Shown: positions 10,150 through 18,846, counted from the stretch's first letter. The stretch is DNA of 64,000 nt from Flavobacterium microcysteis (GCF_006385255.1 NZ_VFJE01000055.1:434001-498000); one strand, 5' to 3'. A program made the numbers and translations. Notes: generated by a model from the letters alone, not told the origin.

Positions 10150-10790
10150 AATTTTTGTTTTAGTAATTGCATAAATTCTTTGAGCTTACTGCTGTTTTTT
10201 AAACCGGGACTGTCTTCAAATTGGCTGTTTAGGTCGATTGCAAAGCATTTTTCGGAATAGTCACTTTTTAAAAAGTCAATGAGTTTTTCGACAGTTTCCA
10301 GACTGATACCGCCACTTAGAAAGTAGTTCTTAGAAAGTGTATATTTTTTTAAAATCTTCCAGTCGAAAGCTATTCCATTGCCACCAAAATGCTGTCCTTT
10401 GGTATCGAATAAAAAATAAGAACAGCTATTTTGATAAGGTTCTAAAATGCTGAAATCAAAACTGCTATCCAGAGCAAAGGCTTTGATTACTTTGGCAGAG
10501 GTACTGCTTTCAACCGCAGCACAGAATTCAGGAGTTTCATCTCCATGCAGCTGTATGTAATCCAGAACATACTGTTTGGATTTTTCCCGGATTTCTTCAA
10601 GAGAAGCATTTACAAAAACACCAACTTTTTTTATATTAGGAACGATTTCATGAATAGTTTCTTCAAGATACCTGGGTGATTTTTTATAGAAAATAAAACC
10701 TAAAAAATCAGGAGATAATTGGCTGATTTCTTTAGTGTTTTCTGGAAATTTCATACCACAAATCTTAATCTGTATTTTTTGCATCATCAT
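10146..10790 (-). CDS. trpF: Phosphoribosylanthranilate isomerase
   Basis: Catalyses the Amadori rearrangement of phosphoribosylanthranilate to CdRP, the step before TrpC. It has the family start IKICGMK, with the catalytic Cys, [10 protein letters not shown] in the middle and [11 protein letters not shown] plus [14 protein letters not shown] at the C-terminus, where the catalytic Asp sits. A longer reading frame reaches back to 10823 but would overlap trpC. I start it at the first of three consecutive ATG codons (10790), four bases after the trpC stop; the true start could be any of the three. About 214 residues, normal for a single-domain TrpF. Confidence 0.95.
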   Translation of the reverse strand: MMMQKIQIKICGMKFPENTKEISQLSPDFLGFIFYKKSPRYLEETIHEIVPNIKKVGVFVNASLEEIREKSKQYVLDYIQLHGDETPEFCAAVESSTSAKVIKAFALDSSFDFSILEPYQNSCSYFLFDTKGQHFGGNGIAFDWKILKKYTLSKNYFLSGGISLETVEKLIDFLKSDYSEKCFAIDLNSQFEDSPGLKNSSKLKEFMQLLKQKL

Positions 10791-10794
10791 GAGT

Positions 10795-11586
10795 TTATAA
10801 TGTATCGGGATGGAGGGCAGCAATAAAATTTTTCAGTGATAGCCCTGGGTTGTCTGTTTTCATAAAGTTTTCACCTATAAGAAAACCTTCGAAACCATAT
10901 TTTCTAAGCTCATGCACATCTTTTGGGGCTTGGATACCGCTTTCAGAAATTTTTACAAAATCATCAGGAATAGCTTCGGATAGACCAAGACTGTTGGCTA
11001 AATCGACTTCAAATGTTTTAAGATTCCTATTGTTTACACCAATAAGGTCAAGACTCGACATTAATGATTTGTCCAGTTCTTCCTGATTGTGAATTTCCAG
11101 CAGGACTTCTAAAGAAAGCGATTGGGCAAAGTTTGAAAGTTCACTGATTTCTTCTCGAGTCAGTATGGCAGCAATCAAAAGGATGGCATCTGCGCCATGA
11201 GATTTGGCCTCTAAAATTTGGTAAGGATCAACGATAAATTCTTTTCTTAAAACCGGAAGCGAAACACTGGCTCTGGCAAATTGCAAGTCTTCGATGGAAC
11301 CACCAAAGTATTTTGCATCAGTTAAGATGGAAACTGCTGCTGCACCTCCAATTTCGTAGTTTCTTGTTACTTCTTCAACAGAAAATATATCGTTTATGAC
11401 TTTTTTTGAAGGCGAACGCCGTTTGTGTTCCGCAATGATTCCAGCTGAGTTTCTGATGCTTTTTGAAATGGAAATTACAGGTCTTTCAAACAGATCGGAA
11501 CGTTCCAGTTGCTTGGTAGAAATAATACTTTTCTTTAATTGGATTTCACGTTTTTTATCCGCTATTATTTTATCTAGAATTGTCAT
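10795..11586 (-). CDS. trpC: Indole-3-glycerol phosphate synthase
   Basis: Closes the indole ring from CdRP. The signatures are AEHKRRSPSK (substrate-binding Lys and Ser), VLRKEFIVDPYQI (catalytic Lys), LLEIHNQEEL, GVNNRNLKTFEVD and SESGI near the C-terminus. The frame can be extended upstream to 11649, but the ATG at 11586 starts the conserved MTILDKIIADKK segment and leaves only a two-base gap after the trpD stop, so I use it (263 residues). It is monofunctional, with TrpF encoded separately, unlike the fused E. coli protein. Confidence 0.96.
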   Translation of the reverse strand: MTILDKIIADKKREIQLKKSIISTKQLERSDLFERPVISISKSIRNSAGIIAEHKRRSPSKKVINDIFSVEEVTRNYEIGGAAAVSILTDAKYFGGSIEDLQFARASVSLPVLRKEFIVDPYQILEAKSHGADAILLIAAILTREEISELSNFAQSLSLEVLLEIHNQEELDKSLMSSLDLIGVNNRNLKTFEVDLANSLGLSEAIPDDFVKISESGIQAPKDVHELRKYGFEGFLIGENFMKTDNPGLSLKNFIAALHPDTL

Positions 11587-11588
11587 GA

Positions 11589-12581
11589 CTATCGGCTTAA
11601 TTGTTGTAATTTTTTTAATTTTCCCAAAGCTTTTCCGTTCTTTAGGCATTCTTCAGCTTTGCTGTAGGCTTCTAAAAAAGAATCTCCATTGACTGTAGCA
11701 ATTGCCACAGCAGCATTGACACACACCACCTGGTTTTGTGCTTCTGTTCCTTGTCCGGAAATAATATCTAGAAAAAGTTGGGCAGCGGATTCTGTGGTAG
11801 TACCACCTTTTATTTCATCAGGACTTACTGTCGGCAATCGGAAGTCTTTAGGACTGATTATACTTTCGGAAGTTTTGGCGATTATTTTGGTTTCTCCTGT
11901 CAGTGAAATTTCGTCATAACCTTCTAAGGAATGCAGGATAGTATAATTGACAGTTGTGTTTTGGTAGAGATAAGCATACATTCTCGCCAGTTCCAGACTA
12001 AAAACGCCCACAGTCTGATTTTTAGGAAATGATGGATTGACCATAGGTCCGAGCATATTAAAAAAGGTTTTTACTCCCAGTTCTTTACGGATAGGACCTA
12101 CATTTTTCATAGCCGGATGAAATAGCGGAGCATGGAGTATTGAAATGTTAGCTTCTTCAAGGCATCGTTTTAAGAAATCGGCATTGTTGCTAAATTTCAC
12201 ACCAAGATTTTCCATCACATTACTAGAGCCGGAAATAGAAGAAACACCATAATTTCCATGCTTTGCGACCTTGATTCCGGTTCCGGCCACCACGAAGGAA
12301 GCCAGTGTAGAAATATTGAAAGTGTCTTTCCCATCACCACCAGTGCCGCATAAATCTACAGTATTATAATCTGAAAAATCGATGGGTATACAAAGTTCCA
12401 GCAAGGCTTCCCTAAAGCCGGACAGTTCATCAATCGTAATGCTACGCATCATAAATACGGTTAGAAAGGCCGAAATTTGGCTCGGATTGTATTGGCCGGA
12501 AGATATGTTTACCAAAACGAATCTAGCTTCTTCTTGTGATAATGTTTCTTGGGCAATAAGCCTATTGAGTATGTTTTTCAT
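11589..12581 (-). CDS. trpD: Anthranilate phosphoribosyltransferase
   Basis: Transfers phosphoribose from PRPP to anthranilate. It shows the glycine-rich PRPP motif CGTGGDGKDTFNIST, KHGNYGVSSISGSSNVMENLG and GPMVNPSFPKNQTVGVF. The ATG at 12581 begins the usual MKNILNRL helix; the frame extends to 12632 but that piece looks like read-through of the trpG-trpD spacer. The result is about 330 residues, normal for the family. It is separate from the glutamine amidotransferase (trpG), which is fused to TrpD in some enterobacteria. Confidence 0.96.
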   Translation of the reverse strand: MKNILNRLIAQETLSQEEARFVLVNISSGQYNPSQISAFLTVFMMRSITIDELSGFREALLELCIPIDFSDYNTVDLCGTGGDGKDTFNISTLASFVVAGTGIKVAKHGNYGVSSISGSSNVMENLGVKFSNNADFLKRCLEEANISILHAPLFHPAMKNVGPIRKELGVKTFFNMLGPMVNPSFPKNQTVGVFSLELARMYAYLYQNTTVNYTILHSLEGYDEISLTGETKIIAKTSESIISPKDFRLPTVSPDEIKGGTTTESAAQLFLDIISGQGTEAQNQVVCVNAAVAIATVNGDSFLEAYSKAEECLKNGKALGKLKKLQQLSR

Positions 12582-12621
12582 TGTGATATTATTTTTTAAA
12601 TTGACATAAAATGCTTTTAGT

Positions 12622-13188
12622 TTAGCTTTCAAGCCAATTTTTTAAAATGGTTTTCCCATAAGGAGTAAGTACGCTTTCCGGATGGAATTGTACGCCTCTT
12701 ACATCAAAAATTCGATGTCTGAGTGACATGATTTGCCCGTTTTCATCTATCGATGTTATTTCAAGATTTTCTGGGAAATTCTCAGTTGCCACCACCCAGG
12801 AATGGTATCTGCCAACTTCAAATTCTTCAGGCAAATTTTTGAACAGAGACTCTTCTTCTGCTATAATTTTCACTTTGGATGAAATGCCATGATAAACCTT
12901 GTCCAGATTGATGAGACTTCCACCATAAACTTCACCAATAGCTTGTTGTCCGAGACAAATTCCTAATATGCTTTTTGTTGGAGCATAGTGTCTTATGACT
13001 TCTTTTAAAAGTCCGGCTTCATCCGGAATTCCAGGTCCGGGTGATAATAGAATTTTATCATAAGTGATTAGTTCTTCGATGTCAAATTCATCGTTCCTGA
13101 GTACGGTTACTTCTCCTGATAATTCTTCCAGATAATGGACAAGATTATAAGTAAAGCTATCGTAATTGTCTATAACTACTATTTTCAT
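12622..13188 (-). CDS. trpG: Anthranilate synthase component II (glutamine amidotransferase)
   Basis: Supplies ammonia from glutamine to TrpE. At 188 residues it is a single class I amidotransferase domain with the nucleophile Cys78 in LGICLGQQAIGEVYGG and the His/Glu pair in GVQFHPESVLTP. The oxyanion segment LSPGPGIPDE is present. Twelve bases separate it from trpE upstream, and 40 bases separate it from the chosen trpD start. In many bacteria the TrpG homologue also serves p-aminobenzoate synthesis (PabA); its position inside the trp operon makes TrpG the main role. Confidence 0.96.
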   Translation of the reverse strand: MKIVVIDNYDSFTYNLVHYLEELSGEVTVLRNDEFDIEELITYDKILLSPGPGIPDEAGLLKEVIRHYAPTKSILGICLGQQAIGEVYGGSLINLDKVYHGISSKVKIIAEEESLFKNLPEEFEVGRYHSWVVATENFPENLEITSIDENGQIMSLRHRIFDVRGVQFHPESVLTPYGKTILKNWLES

Positions 13189-13200
13189 TTTTGTTGACTT

Positions 13201-14601
13201 TTAGATGTTTTCTGCCAAATCCAATGCTTTGGTCAGGGCTCCTAATTTGTTATATACTTCTTGCATTTCACTTTCTTCGTCTGAGCTTTCTACAATTCCT
13301 GCACCGGCCTGACAATGGAGCTGATGATTCTTGCTTAAAAAAGTACGAATCATAATAGCGTGGTTAAAATTGCCAGAGAAATCCATAAATCCGATAGCTC
13401 CGCCATAAAATCCACGGTTTGTTTTTTCTATGGTTTCAATTAGCTGCAATGCTTTATGTTTTGGAGCACCGCTTAAAGTACCTGCAGGAAAAGTACTGGC
13501 AACCACATTCATGGTAGTGGCATTTTCTTTTAGATTTCCGGTTACTTTTGAAACCAAATGGATTACATGCGAGAAGAATTGTACCTCTTTGTAAGTATCT
13601 ACCTGAACACCATTACAGTTTCGGCTGAGATCATTTCGAGCCAGATCAACCAGCATGACATGTTCGCTGTTTTCTTTTTTGTCTTCTGAAAGCTTTTTGG
13701 CAAGAATGGTGTCTTGTTCATCGTTTCCTGTTCGCTTGAAAGTCCCTGCAATTGGATGGATTTCTGCCTTGTTATTTTTTACAACTAATTGCGCTTCGGG
13801 CGAAGAACCGAATATTTTAAAATTGCCATAATCAAAGAAGAATAGGTAAGGGGAAGGGTTGATGCTTCGCAAGGCTCTATACACATTGAATTCATCGCCC
13901 TTAAAGCCTTGTGTGAAACGTCTTGACAGCACAAGTTGGAACACATCGCCACGATGGCAGTGCTTTTTTGCAAGACTTACGTTTTCTTTAAATTCTGTAT
14001 CTGTCAGGTTAGAAGACGATGTTCCTTGTTTTGAGAAAGTATATGAGGCAAAATTTTTAGACAATAAAAGCTGCTCTATCTGGGCTATATTGTCTTTGTT
14101 GTCTATGGTATGGCAAAAGATATAGGCTTCATTTTTGAAATGGTTGATTGCTATTATGTTTTGATAAATGGCATAATACAGATCAGGGATTTTGTGGCTG
14201 TCTTGTTTTTGTGAAACGGAAGTCTTTTCAAAATAGCGTACAGCATCATAGGCAATATATCCAAACAGGCCATTGTTTATGAATTTGAAATTGTTTTTTT
14301 CTTCTTTGAATTGAGAAGCAAATTTTTGGATAGCCTCAATAACATCCGTTTCGTTTTGAATTTTGACCTCTTGGAAATCTCCATCAGGATAGGCGGTAAC
14401 GATGGTTTCGTTTTCTATTTTGATTGAGGCGATGGGATTACAGCAAATGTAAGAGAAGCTGTTATCGCTTGCATGATAATCGCTGCTTTCAAGTAAAAGA
14501 CTGTTAGGGAATTTGTCTCTTATTTTCAGATAGACACTTACTGGCGTTATTGTATCAGCCAGGATTTGTTTGTATTTTGAATGTAATGTATACGTTTTCA
14601 T
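13201..14601 (-). CDS. trpE: Anthranilate synthase component I
   Basis: Converts chorismate to anthranilate with ammonia from TrpG; first and committed enzyme of the pathway. The 466-residue protein has the chorismate-binding core: GDVFQLVLSRRF, PIAGTFKRTGNDEQD, EHVMLVDLARNDL, FPAGTLSGAPKHKAL and CQAGAGIV. The N-terminal LLES motif (residues 36-39) is the known tryptophan-binding site for feedback inhibition, so the enzyme is probably Trp-sensitive. It is the first structural gene, starting about 17 bases after the T-run of the leader terminator, so its expression is controlled by attenuation through trpL. Confidence 0.97.
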   Translation of the reverse strand: MKTYTLHSKYKQILADTITPVSVYLKIRDKFPNSLLLESSDYHASDNSFSYICCNPIASIKIENETIVTAYPDGDFQEVKIQNETDVIEAIQKFASQFKEEKNNFKFINNGLFGYIAYDAVRYFEKTSVSQKQDSHKIPDLYYAIYQNIIAINHFKNEAYIFCHTIDNKDNIAQIEQLLLSKNFASYTFSKQGTSSSNLTDTEFKENVSLAKKHCHRGDVFQLVLSRRFTQGFKGDEFNVYRALRSINPSPYLFFFDYGNFKIFGSSPEAQLVVKNNKAEIHPIAGTFKRTGNDEQDTILAKKLSEDKKENSEHVMLVDLARNDLSRNCNGVQVDTYKEVQFFSHVIHLVSKVTGNLKENATTMNVVASTFPAGTLSGAPKHKALQLIETIEKTNRGFYGGAIGFMDFSGNFNHAIMIRTFLSKNHQLHCQAGAGIVESSDEESEMQEVYNKLGALTKALDLAENI

Positions 14602-14616
14602 ATGTTCAATTTTGGG

Positions 14617-14649
14617 AATAAAAAAAGGCTTGTCGTGATGACAAGCCTT
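14617..14649 (-). terminator. trp attenuator (terminator hairpin in the trpE leader)
   Basis: On the minus strand a perfect 10-bp stem AAGGCTTGTC/GACAAGCCTT with a five-base loop (stem arms 14640-14649 and 14625-14634) is followed by a run of T. It stands between the trpL leader peptide and trpE, where a ribosome-mediated attenuator would be. I did not find a convincing antiterminator partner by eye. Confidence 0.88.
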
Positions 14650-14688
14650 ATATATTTGGATTTAAAAAATACAGATAGCAGGATTCGC

Positions 14689-14745
14689 TCACGAAGTTCG
14701 ACGTAAGTAATTCCACCACCAAGTATTATTTAAAATGCAGTTCAT
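14689..14745 (-). CDS. trpL: trp operon leader peptide
   Basis: An 18-codon open frame, MNCILNNTWWWNYLRRTS, lies between the promoter and the attenuator hairpin of the trp operon. Three consecutive TGG codons sit in its middle, exactly what a ribosome-stalling sensor of charged tRNA-Trp needs. The stop codon is 40 bases before the terminator stem. A -7 box (TACATTTG) lies 18 bases upstream of its start, so the mRNA leader is very short. In the model known from E. coli and other bacteria, stalling at the Trp codons in tryptophan shortage prevents the terminator from forming. The gene is too short for ordinary gene callers. Confidence 0.88.
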   Translation of the reverse strand: MNCILNNTWWWNYLRRTS

Positions 14746-14762
14746 GTTGCTAATTATTGAGG

Positions 14763-14770
14763 CAAATGTA
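14763..14770 (-). promoter_or_regulatory. -7 box (TACATTTG) of the trp operon promoter
   Basis: Exact match to TAnnTTTG on the minus strand, 18 bases before trpL. No clear -33 TTG is visible. Confidence 0.6.
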
Positions 14771-14810
14771 TAAATGTTTTTTTAATACAGCCTAATTTTA
14801 ATATAAATTT

Positions 14811-14843
14811 AAAAAACTGCTTTCGTTTGGAAAGCAGTTTTTT
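14811..14843 (-). terminator. Terminator of the lipocalin-like lipoprotein gene
   Basis: A stem of up to 14 bp (core ACTGCTTTC/GAAAGCAGT, loop GTTTG) flanked by A-runs and T-runs, directly after the stop codon at 14849. It ends transcription just before the trp promoter, insulating the operon. Confidence 0.85.
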
Positions 14844-14848
14844 TAAGA

Positions 14849-15364
14849 TTATTGTTTCGTGAATACTAACGTAACACCACCGATTCTGTTGTATGCCACT
14901 CCGTCGGCATTTCTGTCCGGATAGGTAGTTAAGGCTGTTGCCTGGGTTAATGTTCTTCCGTTGTTTGATCTCGTAAAATTAAGTGTTACTTCCGTACCAT
15001 TTTCTTCTTCATAAGTAGCGGTTATCACACTATTTGTAGCTGTCCATGTACCCGTTACGGTATTTTCTGCACAAACGGCAACGCCGGTATTGGTATCAAT
15101 CAGGATATAATCCATTTCATAAGTGAAAGTATTGTCTGAATTGAAATCGATTTTTCGATCATTGTAACAATTACTTTCGCTCATCTGGTTTGTAGATGCT
15201 GTTCCATTTTGATCAAAATCTGTTGGTGCTGCTGTGTTGAATTCCGTCAGGTCATACACTCCTTCAATAGTTCCCATGTTGTTGTTTGATGAATCGTCAT
15301 CACTTGAACAAGCTCCAAAGCCTAAAGCTAAAATTGCCAAGACTAAAATTTTTCCTTTTTTCAT
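14849..15364 (-). CDS. Lipocalin-like lipoprotein
   Basis: A 171-residue predicted lipoprotein: signal peptide MKKGKILVLAILALGFGAC, Cys19, then an Asp/Ser/Asn-rich linker (SSDDDSSNNN) typical of Bacteroidota lipoproteins. The rest is beta-rich, with GTIEGVYDLTEF at the start, IDFNSDNTFTYEMD and GTWTATNSVITATY in the middle and VTLVFTKQ at the end, the pattern of small lipocalin-like or META-like barrels in this phylum. Ligand unknown. Monocistronic, with a strong terminator. Confidence 0.75.
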   Translation of the reverse strand: MKKGKILVLAILALGFGACSSDDDSSNNNMGTIEGVYDLTEFNTAAPTDFDQNGTASTNQMSESNCYNDRKIDFNSDNTFTYEMDYILIDTNTGVAVCAENTVTGTWTATNSVITATYEEENGTEVTLNFTRSNNGRTLTQATALTTYPDRNADGVAYNRIGGVTLVFTKQ

Positions 15365-15656
15365 AACATTGTTTTTTAGGTTAGTTCTCTACTGGTTTAT
15401 TAGCAGTTTTCACAAATTTCAATAGTTAAATCTGTTAATTCTTTATACTATTTTTAATGATGGTTATATAATTCTTTGTAAAAGTTAAAAATAGTTAATT
15501 TTTTAAGATATAATTATGAATAATTCAAAAAAGAAAAAAATAAACAGGATTGGATAGGCAGAAAGTAAAGGCGTTAAAACTAGGTTAAATGCCAACTGCA
15601 TATAAAATGAAACTGAATTTTTAGTCCTACATTTAATAGGAATTAAATTGTTGAAA

Positions 15657-16331
15657 ATGAAAGTACAAGAAGCAATTTCCCGATTATCTGACCTGGAGGT
15701 CAATATTGGGAGTACGGAAAGATTACTTTCCGTTTTATCGGGTTCGGTACTGCTTTATGATGCCTTAGCTAAAAAACCGAAAAATCTACCCGGTGCGTTG
15801 TTGGCCGGTTTTATGATTTTTAGAGGAACAAGCGGACATTGTTTTGGTTATGCTTTATTAAAAGACAAACCAAAAGTCGAGAAATCCCAAAATATCCTGG
15901 TCAAGGTACAGATGATAATTGATCAGCCGGTTTCAACTGTATATAGTTTCTGGCGCAATTTTGAAAACCTACCATTATTTATGAAACATCTGGAAAGTGT
16001 AGATGTTCTCGATGAGGAAACATCAGAATGGAGGATGAAAATTCCGGGAAATCTGGGCACAATTCCGTGGAAGGCTACTATCATTAAAGATGAAAAAGAT
16101 AAAGAAATTAGTTGGCGTTCCTACTCAGATTCTTTGATTCACAATATTGGGACTGTACAACTTTATGACAATGGTAAGGGTGGAACAAAATTAAGTGTTA
16201 TCATTGCGTACCATTTTCCTTTTGGAAATATTGGAGAAACAGTTGGAAAAGTATTAGCTCCGATTTTGGAGAATACTATTGAAGAGGATATCAGAAGATG
16301 CAAATTACACTTTGAAAGTGGATTAGCATAA
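15657..16331 (+). CDS. SRPBCC-family protein with N-terminal DUF2892-like membrane segment
   Basis: About 224 residues. Residues 10-70 resemble the DUF2892 (YgaP-like) membrane hairpin, with VNIGSTERLLSVLSGSVLLYDAL and a second hydrophobic stretch ending in FRGTSGHCFGYALL. Residues 80-224 look like an SRPBCC/polyketide cyclase (START-like) domain: VKVQMIIDQPVSTVYSFWRNFENLPLFMKHLESV, then GNLGTIPWKATIIKDEKDKEISWRSYS. This fusion is common in Bacteroidota and proteobacteria; its ligand is unknown. I start at the ATG at 15657; TTG codons at 15648 and 15651 are less likely. A terminator follows immediately. Confidence 0.8.
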   Translation: MKVQEAISRLSDLEVNIGSTERLLSVLSGSVLLYDALAKKPKNLPGALLAGFMIFRGTSGHCFGYALLKDKPKVEKSQNILVKVQMIIDQPVSTVYSFWRNFENLPLFMKHLESVDVLDEETSEWRMKIPGNLGTIPWKATIIKDEKDKEISWRSYSDSLIHNIGTVQLYDNGKGGTKLSVIIAYHFPFGNIGETVGKVLAPILENTIEEDIRRCKLHFESGLA

Positions 16332-16337
16332 AAATAA

Positions 16338-16363
16338 AAATCCCCATCGTTAGATGGGGATTT
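16338..16363 (+). terminator. Terminator after the SRPBCC gene
   Basis: Perfect 11-bp stem AAATCCCCATC/GATGGGGATTT with loop GTTA, starting seven bases after the stop. The T-run is short (TTTC), so efficiency is uncertain. Confidence 0.65.
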
Positions 16364-16626
16364 CAAACAAATAATAAACCTCAAAAATAAATACAAACTC
16401 AAGAGATCTTGAAATTGAAATTTTAGTTGTGATTTTTATTATCAGCTTATTCCAATAGATTTTTCAATTTTACACTATCAAAGTTACGGCTGCAGATTTC
16501 AAATCGATTATATAATTATGTTTAATTTTTATATCATTTGAGAAGCAGTAAGCTTATAATTTTTCCTGTAAATTGTATAAAAGCAAAACCGATTTTAATT
16601 GCAAACTTTAAGGCAAATCTTTGGTT

Positions 16627-17061
16627 ATGGAACTTGTGAAAATTTTGGTAGCTGCTTTTGTCGCAACCTATGTCATGACGGTTTTTAGCCGCTATGTATC
16701 GGAGCGGTTTCAGCATATTTTTAAAGAACCGGTAGTATTGGGCTTGGTTTTATCAAAATTGGCCCATAACAAGTCTCTAAATCATACATCAAGATGGGAG
16801 CAAGGTGTCCGTTATCTCGCTGGATTGTTTGTAGTTCTTTGCTATCACTACATCTGGACGCATACTGATATTGACCCAACCTGGTTTTGTGGCCTTATTT
16901 TTGGCATCATTACCGGATTAGCAGCTATTTTTTACTGGTTTTTTCTTTTCAACTATTCTACAGCATCAAAAGCTCGTTTTAAGGATTATTACCTCCCGTT
17001 GATTGCTGCTTATGTTTTATTTGCGCTGACAGTAATTGTGATATACCGCCTTTTTAGTTGA
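16627..17061 (+). CDS. Small four-helix membrane protein, unknown function
   Basis: About 144 residues with four predicted membrane helices: residues about 4-22 (ILVAAFVATYVMTVF), 61-78, 88-108 (FGIITGLAAIFYWFFLF) and 122-142. The loops contain RYVSERFQHIF and HNKSLNHTSRWEQGVRYLAG. I do not recognise a named family with confidence; it could be related to small DUF2938-like membrane proteins, but this is a guess. ATG at 16627 chosen over a TTG six bases upstream. It stands alone, preceded by 260 bases of AT-rich non-coding DNA and followed by the repeat island. Confidence 0.65.
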   Translation: MELVKILVAAFVATYVMTVFSRYVSERFQHIFKEPVVLGLVLSKLAHNKSLNHTSRWEQGVRYLAGLFVVLCYHYIWTHTDIDPTWFCGLIFGIITGLAAIFYWFFLFNYSTASKARFKDYYLPLIAAYVLFALTVIVIYRLFS

Positions 17062-17571
17062 TAGTTTTTAGTTGATAGTTGATAGTGGTAGTGACTATTG
17101 TGAGGTTTTGCGTCAAATAAAAGATATACAAAAAATATTTTCAATAAGTCTCTTTTGCTCATAAAGGAACACAACCTTAGCGCCTCAGAACCTTAGCAAC
17201 TTAGGACCTCTGTAGTTGATAGTTGATAATGGTTAGTTGATAGTGGTAGTGACTATTTCAATAATTTACTCTTTTACATACGAAAGACACAACCTTAGCT
17301 CCTCAGAACCTTAGCAACTTAGCACCTCTGTAGTTGATAGTTGATAATGGTTAGTTGATAGTGGTAGTGACTATTTCAATAATTTACTCTTTTACATACG
17401 AAAGACACAACCTTAGCGCCTCAGAACCTTAGCATCTTAGAGCCTCTTTTTCAACGCTGATTAACACGGATTAAAGAAATTACCGCTGATTTGAGAAGTT
17501 TACAAACTTAGCGCCTCAGAACCTTAGCCACTTAGTGCCTTAAAATAAAAAAACGGCCGAAGCCGTGTTTT
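17062..17571. repeat. Non-coding repeat island with 118-bp tandem duplication
   Basis: No gene is apparent. Two adjacent 118-base units (17171-17288 and 17289-17406) differ at only two positions by my alignment, followed by a partial third copy from 17407. Each unit contains a string of CTTAG/TTAGC words and a set of TAGTTGATAG words. A partial earlier copy of the second part starts near 17058, and a degenerate fourth copy of the first part lies at about 17502-17542. A separate fragment with CGCTGATTAACACGGATT (about 17454-17472) is of a type common in Flavobacterium intergenic DNA. Confidence 0.85.
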
Positions 17572-17976
17572 TTATTTAGGCATTGCACCTATATCCATAT
17601 AAGCGACTTCCCAAAGATGTCCGTCCAGATCCTGGAAGCCATGTCCGTACATCCAGCCATGATCTTGCTTGTCAACTGGTGTAGTTGCGCCTGCAGCGAT
17701 TGCTTTTTTTACCATATCATCTACGGCATTTCGGCTTTCGGCTGAAAGACAAACGATGCATTCTGTATATTTGGTCGTATCACAAAGCTCGTTTTTGGTA
17801 AAGTTCAGGAATAAAGGCTCAACTACCAGCATCACGAAAATAGTATCACTAATAATCATGCATGTTGCATTTTCATCTGTAAACTGAGGATTGAAAGTAT
17901 AGCCTAATTTTGTGAAAAATTCGATGGATCGGTTAAGGTTTTTTACGGGAAGGTTTACAAAGATTTGTGTTGCCAT
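17572..17976 (-). CDS. VOC-family (glyoxalase/bleomycin-resistance fold) protein 1
   Basis: A 134-residue single VOC unit pair: IFVNLPVKNLNRSIEFFTKLGYTFNPQF at the N-terminus and GHGFQDLDGHLWEVAYMD at the C-terminus, where the Glu of the final strand is a usual metal ligand. The family includes glyoxalase I, fosfomycin and bleomycin resistance proteins and dioxygenases, and substrate cannot be assigned. It is last in a minus-strand run of three VOC genes and one DinB-like gene (19368 to 17572) spaced by 18-43 bases, probably one operon. The 3' side runs into the repeat island. Confidence 0.85.
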   Translation of the reverse strand: MATQIFVNLPVKNLNRSIEFFTKLGYTFNPQFTDENATCMIISDTIFVMLVVEPLFLNFTKNELCDTTKYTECIVCLSAESRNAVDDMVKKAIAAGATTPVDKQDHGWMYGHGFQDLDGHLWEVAYMDIGAMPK

Positions 17977-17999
17977 AAGTCGATTATTTTATTGTTTTA

Positions 18000-18419
18000 C
18001 TATTTTTCGTATTCGTAATTAAGCATCCATTGGATACCAAATTTGTCTGTGAACATACCATATAAAGCACCCCAGAACATAGTGTCTAACGGCATTTTGA
18101 TGTTGCCGCCCTCAGAAAGTTTTGCATACAGGTCTCTGGTTTGCTGTTCAGAATCGGTATTGATTGAGATGGACATACTGGTTCCGTTTTTAACCTGTTC
18201 CATAGTTTCAGGAACATCGGTTCCCATTAACATATTACCGCCAATTGGCAATGCGATATGCATGATTTTATTTTTGTCAGTTGCAGGCATTTCTTCGCAC
18301 CCTGGAGTATCTCCAAAACGCATTATGACTGCAAATTCGCCACCAAAAGCAGCTTTGTAAAAATTAAAAACTTCTTCAGTGTTACCATTAAAATTCAGGT
18401 AAGTGTTGATTGTTGCCAT
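18000..18419 (-). CDS. VOC-family PhnB-like protein 2
   Basis: A 139-residue protein of the PhnB/3-demethylubiquinone-methyltransferase-like branch of the VOC superfamily: INTYLNFNGNTEEVFNFYKAAFGGEF at the start, IMHIALPIGGNMLMGTD in the middle, and FWGALYGMFTDKFGIQWMLN at the end. Proteins of this branch are small soluble dimers with mostly unknown substrates. Lies 23 bases upstream of VOC protein 1 in the same direction. Confidence 0.88.
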   Translation of the reverse strand: MATINTYLNFNGNTEEVFNFYKAAFGGEFAVIMRFGDTPGCEEMPATDKNKIMHIALPIGGNMLMGTDVPETMEQVKNGTSMSISINTDSEQQTRDLYAKLSEGGNIKMPLDTMFWGALYGMFTDKFGIQWMLNYEYEK

Positions 18420-18462
18420 TTTGATTTAATTTAATTAATTGTTCGTATTTAATTGATTTATG

Positions 18463-18846
18463 TTATTCTTCTTGTAGTATGGAGAGGATGTTTCCTGCTG
18501 GATCTTTGAACCAGGCAATAAGCGGCCCGCCTCCTCTAAAAATTCCTTTTTTGTCGGTTTTTATATCTCCGCCATATTGTTCGAAAAGGATACCTTGCTT
18601 TGTAAGTTCATCTACAACCTGCTCAATATCCTTGACTGGAAAATTGAGGATGGTGAAAGTAGCAGGCTCATGATTTTCTTTAGTATAGATAAGAATTGAG
18701 TTTCCCCCGGCTAATTTTAGGGTTAGTACTCCTTCCATTTCAGGGTCTTCTACTATGTTTAGACCCAATAGTTCTCCATAGAATTTTTTGGCTTTTTTAC
18801 TGTCATTTACAGAAAATCCGCTAAATGCGTTGCTGTTGCTTAACAT
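18463..18846 (-). CDS. VOC-family protein 3
   Basis: A 127-residue VOC protein: [28 protein letters not shown] at the start and [20 protein letters not shown] at the end (FxDPxGN being a hallmark of the C-terminal half). Substrate unknown. It is the middle of the probable four-gene operon, 18 bases after the DinB-like gene. It is not a close duplicate of the other two VOC proteins by eye. Confidence 0.88.
   Translation of the reverse strand: MLSNSNAFSGFSVNDSKKAKKFYGELLGLNIVEDPEMEGVLTLKLAGGNSILIYTKENHEPATFTILNFPVKDIEQVVDELTKQGILFEQYGGDIKTDKKGIFRGGGPLIAWFKDPAGNILSILQEE

Noticed and set aside
16364..16626. Small ncRNA or riboswitch in the AT-rich spacer before the four-helix membrane protein
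   Set aside because: No conserved hairpin core or known aptamer pattern seen.
17171..17406. 118-bp tandem units as a CRISPR or coding repeat
   Set aside because: The units are identical throughout, not repeat plus unique spacers, and every frame has stops.
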